NCBI GenBank assembly: GCA_036506395.1
Contig: DASXRU010000164.1
Coordinates: forward strand, 1-27,927
DNA from: DASXRU01 sp036506395
GTDB taxonomy: Bacteria > Acidobacteriota > Blastocatellia > Pyrinomonadales > Pyrinomonadaceae
Direction: 5' to 3'
DNA: 27,927 nt
Shown here: positions 7,377 to 15,555 of the stretch, one piece after another
Position numbering within the stretch: the stretch's first letter is position 1
How the letters are laid out: every line of letters begins with the position of its first letter
Program-made: the position numbers and the translations under genes
The notes under the pieces: model-generated
Database searches by the model: none
Told to the model about the DNA's origin: nothing
The model's input: the letters and a program-made list of their open reading frames with translations, nothing else

Positions 7377-9980
7377 TCAGGCTAATTCCAGTCCCGCATA
7401 TTTTTGCACCAGCTTTTTTTGTCCGTAACCGGGGAAGCTGACAGTCAGCTTCAACGAGTCGCCCACGCCTTCGCGCTTGAGCACGAGGCCGCGACCGTAC
7501 TTTGCATGACGAACATAGGAACCGGGAGGAAAGTCGGAAGGGGGTTGGGTGTCGGGTGTTGGGTGTTGGGACGAGGAAGTTTTGAGTTTCGAGTTTCGAG
7601 TTTTGCGTTCAGAACTTGAGATTTGAGATTTGAGATTTGAGACCCCTCCGGGCATGTTGGCGGCGCGATTGCGAAAGAAGTCCGCAATCGACTCAACGCT
7701 GTCGTAGGTCTTGCCCGCGTACTGTGCCCTGGCTTTAGTCTCACGATGGGATTTCAGTTCGCCATCGTCTTTCAATGTGGATGAGCCGCGCGCGAATGCC
7801 AGCCAGGAGTTTCCCCGCGAGAGGTCTTCGATCAACTCGAGCGGCATTTCGTTCAGAAATTGTGAAGGCTCCGAAGCAAGTTCCTTACCGTAAACACGGC
7901 GCTTGACCGCATGCGTCACGTACAGAAACCTTTCCGCGCGCGTCATTGCCACGTAACAGAGACGCCGCTCTTCTTCCATCTCCGCCGCATCGGCTGCCGC
8001 GCGCGAATGCGGAAACAATCCATCCTCCAGACCTACAATGAAGACAAGAGGAAACTCGAGGCCCTTCGCCGAGTGCGCAGTCATCAAGGTCACCGGCGCG
8101 TCGCGCTTGTATTGATCGGTATCGGAGACCAGGGCCGAATGATCGATGAATTCGCGCAAGCCCTCGGCGCCTTGTTCGTCATAATCGACTGCGGCGTTGA
8201 CGAGCTCCTGCAGGTTCTCCAGACGCGCTTCGGCTTCGTCGGTGTTTTCGCCCTTAAGCGCATTCTCGTAGCCGGTGTCGAGGATGGCGGCTTTGACGAG
8301 ATCGGAGACGGGCGTGTCGGAGACGGTGACGTGATCGCGCGCACTGCTAAGATCGACGCCCTCCCTGACGGTCGGGCTACTGCCCCGATCGGAGCCGTCG
8401 CTTGCGGTAGCGCTGTTGCCTGGATCGCGTTCCGGCTCTGCCGCCTGATGTGCGGAAAGGCTCTGCCTTTCCGGCACCTCGCCGTCTTCTAAATCGCCGA
8501 GGCTGTGCCTCGGCGTTGCTGGCCCGTCGTCCGCGCTCCCAGGATTAGCCAGTTCAGAAAGATGAAGGATGATGCTCTGAAAGCTTTTCAGCGCCGCAAT
8601 CGCACGTTGCGACAAGCGCTGCGGACCATCGGCAGTCAACAGCGAAATCGTTTCCCAGTATGAAACGCCGTAATCTTTCGCGTGGCGTTCGATTTCATCA
8701 AGCGTTAGTTTGCCGATGCCCCGCGGCGGGCTGTTGATGACGCGCTGCAGGGCAATCGAGTCGTTGGGATTCAACGCCAGCTTGAGATAGGCGATGATGT
8801 CGCGCACTTCCATGCGCTCGTAAAACGAGAAGCCGCCCACGATGTTGTACGCCAAACTGGCCCGGCGCATTGCTTCTTCAAAGACACGCGATTGCGCGTT
8901 GGTGCGATAGAGCACCGCCGCGCGGATGTCGGACTCAGCCGCGCGATGTTCCTCGATTCTCGCGGCTACGAAGCGCGCCTCTGATTCCGCATCGAGTGCC
9001 TGGTAGTAACGTATGCGTTCACCGGGCGGATTCTGCGTCCAGAGACTTTTCTCCTTGCGCTCGATGTTGTGTTTGACCATCGCGCTGGCGACATCGAGAA
9101 TGTTCTGAGTAGAGCGATAGTTCTGTTCCAACCGGATTACTTTGGTGGCCGGAAAGTGCTGCTCGAAGTTCAGGATGTTACTGACGTCAGCGCCGCGCCA
9201 TTTGTAAATGCTCTGATCCGGATCGCCGACGACGCAAATGTTCTGCTGCTTCTCAGTCAGGAAGCTGACCAGCGCGAACTGCAAAGAGTTTGTATCCTGG
9301 TATTCATCGACCAGGATGTAACGAAATCTGTCGTTGTACTTCTCGCGCACTTCCGGCACGTCACGCAGCAGTCGCACCGCTTTTATCAGCAGATCATCAA
9401 AGTCCAGGGCGTTGTTATGGCGCAGTCTTTCTTCGTAAAGAATAAAGACGCGGGCGATGGAGGCGCGTTTCTCGTCGATGTGCTCAGCCTGCGCCGCATA
9501 GCTGTCCGGGTCCTGGCCGCGATTCTTGGCCGCGCTAATGGCGGACTGTGCGGCGCGCGGTCCAACCTGCTTGTCGTCCAGGCCGAGGTCCTTGATGCAA
9601 TTCTTCACCAGCCGCAGCGAATCGTCCTGGTCATAAATCGTAAAGGACCGCGTGTAGCCTTCATTGAGCGCCTGTATGTCGCGTCGCAGGATGCGCACGC
9701 AGAGACTGTGGAAAGTTGATATCAGCGGCGCGCTGTTGAGCTCCAGGCCTTTCAGGAGCTGATCGACGCGGCTGCGCATCTCCTGCGAAGCCTTGTTGGT
9801 GAATGTAACTGCCAGAATGTGCCAGGGCGCGACGTCTTGCTCAGCGATCAGGTAAGCGATGCGATGAGCGATAACGCGCGTCTTGCCTGAGCCGGCGCCG
9901 GCAAGAATTAGTAGCGGGCCTTCGGTCGCGGTGACGGCCTGGCGCTGTTCTTCATTGAGTGAAGCGAGAAAGTCAGTCAT
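7377..9980 (-). CDS. pcrA: ATP-dependent 3'-5' DNA helicase, UvrD/PcrA type, with two repeat-derived insertions
   Basis: An 867-residue superfamily 1A helicase acting in nucleotide excision and replication-fork repair. Motifs include Walker A AGAGSGKTR (K33), Walker B DEYQDT (D225/E226), QNYRSTQN, and TAHSAKGLEF near the end of the motor. The C-terminal GSYVRHAKYGRG...KKLVQKYAGLEL matches the Tudor-like tail of PcrA. PcrA/UvrD proteins are usually about 720-750 residues. The excess is explained by two stretches: residues about 480-556 in the 2B region, between SELAN and VSDLVKAAIL, and residues about 780-814 in the linker before the Tudor domain. Both are encoded by repeat DNA of the kind seen between genes, and both keep the frame. 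All catalytic motifs are intact, so the gene is probably functional. UvrD and PcrA names are interchangeable here. Confidence 0.95.
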   Translation of the reverse strand: MTDFLASLNEEQRQAVTATEGPLLILAGAGSGKTRVIAHRIAYLIAEQDVAPWHILAVTFTNKASQEMRSRVDQLLKGLELNSAPLISTFHSLCVRILRRDIQALNEGYTRSFTIYDQDDSLRLVKNCIKDLGLDDKQVGPRAAQSAISAAKNRGQDPDSYAAQAEHIDEKRASIARVFILYEERLRHNNALDFDDLLIKAVRLLRDVPEVREKYNDRFRYILVDEYQDTNSLQFALVSFLTEKQQNICVVGDPDQSIYKWRGADVSNILNFEQHFPATKVIRLEQNYRSTQNILDVASAMVKHNIERKEKSLWTQNPPGERIRYYQALDAESEARFVAARIEEHRAAESDIRAAVLYRTNAQSRVFEEAMRRASLAYNIVGGFSFYERMEVRDIIAYLKLALNPNDSIALQRVINSPPRGIGKLTLDEIERHAKDYGVSYWETISLLTADGPQRLSQRAIAALKSFQSIILHLSELANPGSADDGPATPRHSLGDLEDGEVPERQSLSAHQAAEPERDPGNSATASDGSDRGSSPTVREGVDLSSARDHVTVSDTPVSDLVKAAILDTGYENALKGENTDEAEARLENLQELVNAAVDYDEQGAEGLREFIDHSALVSDTDQYKRDAPVTLMTAHSAKGLEFPLVFIVGLEDGLFPHSRAAADAAEMEEERRLCYVAMTRAERFLYVTHAVKRRVYGKELASEPSQFLNEMPLELIEDLSRGNSWLAFARGSSTLKDDGELKSHRETKARAQYAGKTYDSVESIADFFRNRAANMPGGVSNLKSQISSSERKTRNSKLKTSSSQHPTPDTQPPSDFPPGSYVRHAKYGRGLVLKREGVGDSLKLTVSFPGYGQKKLVQKYAGLELA
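7541..7642. repeat. Low-complexity repeat inside pcrA (linker before Tudor domain)
   Basis: Tandem words GGGTGTTGG, GAGTTTCGAGTTTCGAG and GAGATTTGAGATTTGAG run for about 102 bases. On the coding strand they give Ser/Lys/Asn/Pro/Thr-rich residues (about 780-814) with no similarity to helicase sequence. Equivalent runs lie outside genes at 7245-7277, 23895-23936 and 27458-27477. Confidence 0.7.
8441..8515. repeat. CCGCCTGATGTGC palindromic repeat inside pcrA (2B region)
   Basis: CCGCCTGATGTGC (8441-8453) is identical to the termini of the intergenic element at 243-406. It leads into a perfect hairpin CGGAAAGGC-TCT-GCCTTTCCG (8453-8473), and a second perfect hairpin CGCCGAGGC-TGT-GCCTCGGCG lies at 8495-8515. 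The pair encodes about residues 489-514 of the helicase. Flanking DNA (about 8310-8440) also looks foreign to the family and probably belongs to the same or neighbouring insertions. Confidence 0.8.
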
Positions 9981-10074
9981 TAGAATTGAAGTATCGATAT
10001 TAGTCTGTCTGTGGGGAATTGAGAAATGGAGAAGATGTAAATGGGGACGTCAGTGATAGCGGGAATCGCGAACG

Positions 10075-10196
10075 AGCGGGGGCAAGCCCACCTTCCTGAC
10101 TGCATGTGTTCCCAGTTGAGCGTTAGCCTTTTCCAAGTCTGGGTATCTGACTCAGCGTTAACTACTTGCAGTCAGGAAGGCGGGCTTGCCTCCGCT
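10075..10196. repeat. 122-bp inverted-repeat element between pcrA and the small basic protein gene
   Basis: The left arm 10075-10104 and right arm 10167-10196 are inverted copies matching at 28 of 30 bases (core GGCAAGCCCRCCTTCCTGAC). They enclose 62 bases with no ORF. The form resembles a paired REP (BIME-like) or a small MITE. It lies within a likely minus-strand transcript path from the small gene toward pcrA, or in the pcrA upstream region. Confidence 0.75.
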
Positions 10197-10216
10197 TCTT
10201 GGTTTACTTATGCGGC

Positions 10217-10369
10217 TCAGCCTTTACGCTTGAAGAATTGCACGGCACGCTCGTGCTTCTCGGCTGCAGCTCGAGTCGCGAAGGTGCCGAGATTTCTTCG
10301 TTTCCCCGTCTTCGGGTCCTTCTTTCTTGAGTAGAGGCGATACCCGCCGGATTTAAGTTTTCTGATCAT
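10217..10369 (-). CDS. Small conserved basic protein of 50 residues
   Basis: A 50-residue, strongly basic protein starting MIRKLKSGGYRLYSRKK and ending ERAVQFFKRKG. The start at 10369 is chosen because AAGGAG sits 7 bases upstream on the minus strand; the longer open frame would overlap the mug stop and has no such signal. The YRLYSRK, KTGKRRNLGTF and AAEKHERAVQ patterns resemble a family of short uncharacterised bacterial proteins that I have seen annotated as hypothetical. It has no membrane segment and could bind nucleic acid, given the charge; that is a guess. It lies 22 bases after mug, so it may share the glm transcript. Confidence 0.8.
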   Translation of the reverse strand: MIRKLKSGGYRLYSRKKDPKTGKRRNLGTFATRAAAEKHERAVQFFKRKG

Positions 10370-10391
10370 CTGGATGCTCCTTCTTTGTGAA

Positions 10392-11033
10392 CTATACGCC
10401 GCACTCAATCTCAACCGCCTCGCGCAATTCGCGAAACAGACGCGCCAGTTCTTTTGGTTGGTAGTGCGCGTTCAAGCCGCTGGGGTTTGGTAACACCCAC
10501 ACAATGGTATCGCAGATCTTTTCTTCCTGACGGCCCAGTATTGCTTTTGGTTTGTCGAAGGCTACGCGATACGCGCCTATTCCCAAAACCGCCAGGAACT
10601 TTGGCTGATATCGCCGCAATTTTGTTCTGAGTCGTCGCGCGCCGATGGTGTATTCATCCTTCTTCAAGTCAGTCTCGGACGCGGTAGTTCTGGCAATGAC
10701 GTTGGTAATGCCGTAACCGTCCTTAAGCAACTCGCGCTTTTCCGCCGGCGAGAGGAGTCGATTCGTAAATCCGCTCGCGAGAAGAGCCGGCCAGAACCGG
10801 TTGCCTGGTCTGGCGAAGTGGTGACCGGTCCACCCGGAATACAACCCGGGATTGATTCCACAAAACAAAACACGCAGGTCCGGCGCAACAACGTCGGAAA
10901 TCGTCTTGCCCGCGGACGCTAGCAGCTGTTCTCTGGTTGGTTTGTAAGGAGCCGCAGGCTGTTTATCCACAGTTTGTTCTAATCGGCGTTTATCCGCGTG
11001 AATCCGCGGCTCGATGTCGTTCTTTGCTGACAA
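10392..11033 (-). CDS. mug: G/T(U)-mismatch-specific DNA glycosylase (Mug/TDG family)
   Basis: A 213-residue frame matching the Mug branch of uracil-DNA glycosylases, which remove U or T opposite G in base excision repair. Visible motifs are LFCGINPGL, where the Asn is the catalytic-pocket residue in E. coli Mug, HFARPGNRFWPAL, and VLPNPSGLNAHY. The fold proper begins around residue 25-30. The first ~24 residues are translated from a sequence (10962-11009) that looks like a repeat with ATCCGCGTGAATCCGCGG, so the true start is uncertain. The frame opens at TTG 11033, three bases after the glmS stop; an internal GTG (within ...TVDKQ) is another option, and there is no ATG before the fold. It is the last or second-last gene of the yvcK-glmU-glmS run. 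Confidence 0.9.
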   Translation of the reverse strand: MSAKNDIEPRIHADKRRLEQTVDKQPAAPYKPTREQLLASAGKTISDVVAPDLRVLFCGINPGLYSGWTGHHFARPGNRFWPALLASGFTNRLLSPAEKRELLKDGYGITNVIARTTASETDLKKDEYTIGARRLRTKLRRYQPKFLAVLGIGAYRVAFDKPKAILGRQEEKICDTIVWVLPNPSGLNAHYQPKELARLFRELREAVEIECGV

Positions 11034-11036
11034 TGT

Positions 11037-12899
11037 CTATTCGACAGTCACCGACTTCGCCAGGTTGCGCGGCTGGTCCACGTCGCAACCGCGGCGCACG
11101 GCGATGTGATACGCGAGGAGCTGCAGGGGAATGACTGAAAGAATTGGGGATAGCAGGTCGCTTGATGGAGGAATGCTAATCACGTGATCGGAAACTATCG
11201 ACGACATCGAATCGCCTTCAGTCAAAACGGAAAGCACTACGCCTTCGCGAGCTTTGACTTCGACGATATTTGAATGCGTCTTTTCGTACCGAAGCTCGGA
11301 ACCCCGGTTACCGTCTTCGCGCGTGTTGATGAACATCACCGGCAGACGCTCGTCGATCAGAGCGTTGGGACCGTGCTTCATCTCACCGGCCGGATAGCCT
11401 TCGGCGTGAATGTAGGAGATCTCTTTAAGCTTGAGTGCGCCTTCCAGCGCAATCGGGAAATTAATACCGCGCCCGAGATAGAGGAAGTCAGTGACGCGGA
11501 AAAACCTACCTGATAACTCTTCAATTCCGTCTGAGTCATTCAGCAGGTGCTCCATTTTCACGGGCAGCTCCGCGAGTTCCTGCGCATGATACTTAGCTTC
11601 GTCGGTGCTGAGTACGCCGCGCAACTGTCCCAGGTATAGCGCCAACAGGTACAGGGCAATCATCTGCGAGGTGAAAGCCTTGGTCGAAGCCACTCCTATC
11701 TCGGGCCCCGCGTGCGTCAGGATCGTGCCGTCCGCTTCGCGCATGATCATGGAGCCCTGCACATTGCAAATTGCCAGCACTTTGACGCCGCGCGGCTTCA
11801 CTTCTCGCAGCGCCGCAATCGTATCTGCTGTTTCGCCCGACTGCGAAATGACCAGCAGTAAAGTGTTTTCATCCAGCACCGGATCGCGATAGCGAAACTC
11901 CGAGGCGTAATCCACTTCTACGTTCAAACGCGCGAGCTGCTCGATCATGTATTTGCCGGCCAGCCCGGCGTGCAGTGACGTGCCGCAGGCGGCGATCTTG
12001 ATCGAATTGAATCGCTTGAAGTCATCCTCGGTGATGTTCTTCATCTCATCAAGAAACACCCGTCCGGTATCAAGCGAGACGCGACCCTGGACGGTGTCCC
12101 GGACAGCGCGCGGCTGCTCGTAAATCTCCTTGAGCATGAAATGCTTGAAGCCGCCCTTTTCCGCCAGCACGGGATCCCAGGTAATGCGCTGCTTCACGGG
12201 TTCGACTGGATTGCCGTCGAAATCAGTGACCCGGACAGACTGTTTCGTGAGTACGGCAATCTCGCCGTCGCCAAGAAAGAAAACATCACGCGTGTGTTGC
12301 AGGATCGCTGGAATGTCTGAGGCGACAAAGTATTCACCGTCGCCCAGGCCGATGACTACCGGCGGGCCTTCGCGGGCGGAGATGATCATGTCCGGCTCGT
12401 CTGCGTTGATGATGGACAACGCAAAAATGCCGCGCAGCTCTTTTACCGCGAGACGCACTGCCGCTTCAAAGCCTTCACCGGTCTTTTGATATTCCTCGAT
12501 CAGATGGGCAATGATCTCGGTATCGGTTTCCGTGACGAACTGATGGTCTTTTTGCCTCAGCCGGTCTTTTAGTTGCAGGTAGTTCTCGATAATGCCGTTG
12601 TGGACCACGACGATGCGGCCGGTGCAGTCGCGATGAGGATGCGCATTCTCTTCCGTGGGACGACCATGCGTGGCCCAGCGCGTGTGGCCCATTCCGTAAG
12701 TGCCGTCGATGGGATCGAGGCGAATCACTTCCTCGAGGTTACGCAGCTTGCCTTCAGCCCGGCGTATTTCAAGATGGTTATCGCCGTCAACAACCGCAAT
12801 GCCGGCCGAGTCGTAGCCCCGGTATTCAAGCTTGCGCAGTCCCTCGATAATCAAAGGGACGACTTGTTTATTCCCGACGTAGCCAACTATTCCGCACAT
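11037..12899 (-). CDS. glmS: Glutamine-fructose-6-phosphate aminotransferase (isomerizing)
   Basis: A 620-residue enzyme making glucosamine-6-phosphate from fructose-6-phosphate and glutamine, the first committed step to UDP-GlcNAc and peptidoglycan. The N-terminal class II amidotransferase starts MCGIVGYVGN with Cys2 as nucleophile, and GHTRWATHGRPTEENAHPH follows. Two SIS isomerase domains contain ISQSGETADT and ASTKAFTSQ, and the C-terminus PRNLAKSVTVE is the classic family ending. Length agrees with E. coli GlmS (609). It lies 51 bases after glmU on the same strand. That gap is too short for a glmS ribozyme, so regulation is more likely at protein level or from the yvcK promoter. Confidence 0.98.
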   Translation of the reverse strand: MCGIVGYVGNKQVVPLIIEGLRKLEYRGYDSAGIAVVDGDNHLEIRRAEGKLRNLEEVIRLDPIDGTYGMGHTRWATHGRPTEENAHPHRDCTGRIVVVHNGIIENYLQLKDRLRQKDHQFVTETDTEIIAHLIEEYQKTGEGFEAAVRLAVKELRGIFALSIINADEPDMIISAREGPPVVIGLGDGEYFVASDIPAILQHTRDVFFLGDGEIAVLTKQSVRVTDFDGNPVEPVKQRITWDPVLAEKGGFKHFMLKEIYEQPRAVRDTVQGRVSLDTGRVFLDEMKNITEDDFKRFNSIKIAACGTSLHAGLAGKYMIEQLARLNVEVDYASEFRYRDPVLDENTLLLVISQSGETADTIAALREVKPRGVKVLAICNVQGSMIMREADGTILTHAGPEIGVASTKAFTSQMIALYLLALYLGQLRGVLSTDEAKYHAQELAELPVKMEHLLNDSDGIEELSGRFFRVTDFLYLGRGINFPIALEGALKLKEISYIHAEGYPAGEMKHGPNALIDERLPVMFINTREDGNRGSELRYEKTHSNIVEVKAREGVVLSVLTEGDSMSSIVSDHVISIPPSSDLLSPILSVIPLQLLAYHIAVRRGCDVDQPRNLAKSVTVE

Positions 12900-12950
12900 G
12901 ATTTCTAAAAAGAAGGATTGTTTAAGGTGATTGAGTAAAGATGGAAGTAG

Positions 12951-14393
12951 TTACTTCTTGGCTTTCATGTGTTCAGCTTTTCTTTCATCAAGTTGCTTCT
13001 TTACGACCGCAGGCACGCCTGCGACCAAAGTATTTGGCGGCACGTCCTCCGTGACAACCGAACCTGCGCCGGTTACTGATCCACTACCGACGCGCACGGG
13101 AGCGACCAGCATGGTGTCAGAGCCGATGCGCACATTGTCCTCGATCACCGTCTGATGCTTGTCTTTGCCGTCATAATTGCAGGTGACGGTGCCCGCGCCG
13201 ATGTTCGTATTCTCTCCGATGATTGCATCGCCAAGATAGGTCAGATGCATGGACTTGGTGCCGCGACCAATGCGCGTTTTCTTCACTTCGACAAAGTTTC
13301 CCACCACGGCGCCGGTTTCCATCCGGGTGTTCATGCGCAAATGCGCGAACGGACCGACGGCGCAATCGTCGCCAACCTCCGAATCAATTATGAGGCAATG
13401 ATCTTTAACTACTACCCGATTACCGATCTGAGAATTGGTGATACGCGAGCCTGAGCGAATCTCGCAGCCTTCTCCTATTACGGATTTGCCTTCGATACTG
13501 ACATCGGGATGGATGATGGTGTCGCGTCCCACTTGAGCGTCAATATCAACATAAGCATGGGAAGGATCGATAAACGTAACTCCACCGTCGATCATCAGGC
13601 GGCGTATGGCGCCCCGGCGCAGCATGTTCTCGAACTCGGCCAGGTCGGCGCGCGTGTTGACGCCCGAAACCTCGCGGGAGTCGGAATGAAGGTAGATTTC
13701 CACCGCTTTGCCCTCGCTGCGCAAAATCTGCGGCACGTCGGTGAGGTAGTACTCGCCCTGCTCGTTGACGGGCTGGATGCGATCGAGCGCCTGGAGCAGG
13801 GACCGCGCTTGAAAACAATAAAGGCCCGCATTTATTTCGCGAATTTGCCGTTCGTCTGCTGAGGCGTCTTTCTGCTCAACGATCTTCACAAAACGTCCAT
13901 CGCTGTCGCGAACAATTCGGCCGTAACCGGTGGGGTTCTCCAGTTTCACAGTCAAAAGCGTGCAGCCGCCCTCCTGCGCGTCGGAATTGCGATGTTGCTC
14001 GATAAGTGCGCCCAGTGTTTCCGGACGAACGAGCGGCACATCGCCGGAGAGCACCAGGACAGTGGAATCTGATTGCGAAAGGACGTCCCGCGCGGCCCTG
14101 ATTGCGTCGCCGGTGCCACGTTGCTCCACTTGCTTGATGAACGACACGTGCTGGTCGCCGAACTCATCGACAACAGCGGCCATCACTTCGTCGGCCTGGT
14201 GTCCGACAACGACGTAGGTGTGCCGGGGCTTCAATGCAAAGGCGGCGCGACATATATGCGCAATCAGCGGACGCCCGCCCAGTTCGTGCAACACCTTCGC
14301 CCTGGCCGAACGCATGCGCGTTCCCAATCCAGCGGCCATTATCAAGACATCGAGCGCTGGATTATCGGTGCGACTGGTAGGTTGTGTTTGCAT
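12951..14393 (-). CDS. glmU: Bifunctional GlcNAc-1-P uridyltransferase / GlcN-1-P acetyltransferase
   Basis: A 480-residue bifunctional enzyme that acetylates glucosamine-1-phosphate and then transfers UMP to give UDP-GlcNAc. The N-terminal half carries the pyrophosphorylase signature VLIMAAGLGTRMRS...KVLHELGG. The C-terminal half is a left-handed beta helix of hexapeptide repeats, with GNFVEVKKTRIG, YLGDAIIGENTNIGAGT and NYDGKDKHQT, the acetyltransferase active region. A short basic tail ends the protein. The ATG lies only 5 bases after the yvcK stop, so translation is probably coupled; there is no obvious Shine-Dalgarno sequence. Confidence 0.97.
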   Translation of the reverse strand: MQTQPTSRTDNPALDVLIMAAGLGTRMRSARAKVLHELGGRPLIAHICRAAFALKPRHTYVVVGHQADEVMAAVVDEFGDQHVSFIKQVEQRGTGDAIRAARDVLSQSDSTVLVLSGDVPLVRPETLGALIEQHRNSDAQEGGCTLLTVKLENPTGYGRIVRDSDGRFVKIVEQKDASADERQIREINAGLYCFQARSLLQALDRIQPVNEQGEYYLTDVPQILRSEGKAVEIYLHSDSREVSGVNTRADLAEFENMLRRGAIRRLMIDGGVTFIDPSHAYVDIDAQVGRDTIIHPDVSIEGKSVIGEGCEIRSGSRITNSQIGNRVVVKDHCLIIDSEVGDDCAVGPFAHLRMNTRMETGAVVGNFVEVKKTRIGRGTKSMHLTYLGDAIIGENTNIGAGTVTCNYDGKDKHQTVIEDNVRIGSDTMLVAPVRVGSGSVTGAGSVVTEDVPPNTLVAGVPAVVKKQLDERKAEHMKAKK

Positions 14394-14398
14394 CGCGA

Positions 14399-15433
14399 TC
14401 AGTGCACTGCAATGCCGGCAGTCGAGCGGACCTTTTCCCAGCAGGCCATTACAACGCGAGCGAGCCGTTCTGAATTGTGGCGAACCTTCTCGTCTTCATC
14501 CAGGAGATCCGCGCGCACCAACTCGGTTCCGCAGGCACAGAAGCTATCTAAACCGATGTCATGATCGCTGATTTGGTGGGCGCCATCGGCCGCATATCGG
14601 ACTGCCTGTTCGGCGGTAATTTTCCGATCGTTTACGACTACGAAGTCAAAATTGATTTCCGGCGCGTAGCGTCGCACCGTTTCGAGGTGCTGAGCTGCCG
14701 TGTAACCGTCTGTCTCGCCTGGCTGGGTCATCAGATTGCAAACAAAAATCCTCGTAGCCCGAGCCTCACCAATAGCTTGTGCTACGCGCGAAACCAGTAA
14801 GTTCGGCAAGATGCTGGTGTAAAGTGAGCCTGGCCCTACCGTGATCACGTCAGCGGCCCGAATTGCGGTCAGCGCCTCGGGCAAGGGAAGACATTGCTCC
14901 GGTTCAAGCCGCAAATGCCGAATTGGAGTACGTGAAGCCGTGATTTGGGTTTCGCCGCGGACTTCCGTTCCATTCTCGAGTTCCGCGACCAGGCGAACGT
15001 CATTTATGGTGGCGGGGAAGATATGACCCTTGCTGGCAAGAACCTCCGACGATAGCCGAACTGCTTCAACAAAGTCACCGGTTACTTCGGTTAGCGCCGC
15101 TAAAAAGAGATTTCCAAAACTGTGGCCCCCGAGCTCGCCGTCCCCACGAAAGCGATAACGAAATAAACGCGACAAGAGCGTCGAGTCTTCCGAAAGTGCA
15201 ATCATACAGTTGCGTATGTCCCCGGGAGGGAGCATCTGCAACTCTTCGCGCAAGCGACCAGAGCTGCCGCCATCGTCGGAGACGGTAACAATAGCTGAAA
15301 GCGTTTCCAGTCTGGTGCAGGATTCAGTATCGTGACCGACCAATAGCTTCAGGCCTGCCAGCAAAGTCGAAAGGCCTGTGCCGCCTCCGATGGCAACCAG
15401 CTTAAGACCGTGATTTACTTCAATAGATTGCAA
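14399..15433 (-). CDS. yvcK: YvcK/GlmR (CofD-like) UDP-sugar-sensing regulator
   Basis: A 344-residue YvcK-family protein. Motifs are LVAIGGGTGLSTLLAGLK near the start, TVSDDGGSSGRLR, and LPPGDIRNCMIALS, followed by GHSFGNLFLAALTE. In B. subtilis the homologue (GlmR) binds UDP-GlcNAc and stimulates GlmS. Here the gene directly precedes glmU and glmS, which supports the same role. The start is TTG 15433, since GGAGG lies 6 bases upstream on the minus strand; an upstream TTG at 15460 would place that GGAGG inside the gene. It is related in sequence to CofD transferases but lacks any F420 gene context, so the YvcK assignment is preferred. Confidence 0.9.
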   Translation of the reverse strand: MQSIEVNHGLKLVAIGGGTGLSTLLAGLKLLVGHDTESCTRLETLSAIVTVSDDGGSSGRLREELQMLPPGDIRNCMIALSEDSTLLSRLFRYRFRGDGELGGHSFGNLFLAALTEVTGDFVEAVRLSSEVLASKGHIFPATINDVRLVAELENGTEVRGETQITASRTPIRHLRLEPEQCLPLPEALTAIRAADVITVGPGSLYTSILPNLLVSRVAQAIGEARATRIFVCNLMTQPGETDGYTAAQHLETVRRYAPEINFDFVVVNDRKITAEQAVRYAADGAHQISDHDIGLDSFCACGTELVRADLLDEDEKVRHNSERLARVVMACWEKVRSTAGIAVH

Positions 15434-15473
15434 GTCCAACCTCCGCAAGCGACTGAACAAGACGCCCTTCGGA

Positions 15474-15501
15474 ATGATACCGAAAAGGACAGGCCTCTCA
15501 A
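15474..15501 (-). promoter_or_regulatory. Candidate promoter for yvcK-glmU-glmS-mug
   Basis: On the minus strand TTGAGA (15501-15496) and TATCAT (15479-15474) are 16 bases apart. Initiation near 15467 would leave a leader of about 34 bases containing the GGAGG site of yvcK. The position fits well; the hexamers are moderate matches. Confidence 0.4.
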
Positions 15502-15555
15502 AACAGAATGAAGCAAATTGAACAAGGAGAAATACGTGGCAGAGAGGGCAAACTC

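Noticed and set aside
7911..8492. Long plus-strand frame of 193 codons opposite pcrA
   Set aside because: It is antisense to a certain helicase gene, has no recognisable motif or ribosome site, and arises from the codon bias of the opposite strand.
7377..9980. pcrA as a frameshifted or broken gene because of its inserts
   Set aside because: The frame is open from ATG to stop and all motifs before and after the inserts are intact.
12900..12950. glmS ribozyme before glmS
   Set aside because: The glmU-glmS gap is 51 bases, too short for the ribozyme, and none of its conserved core is visible.
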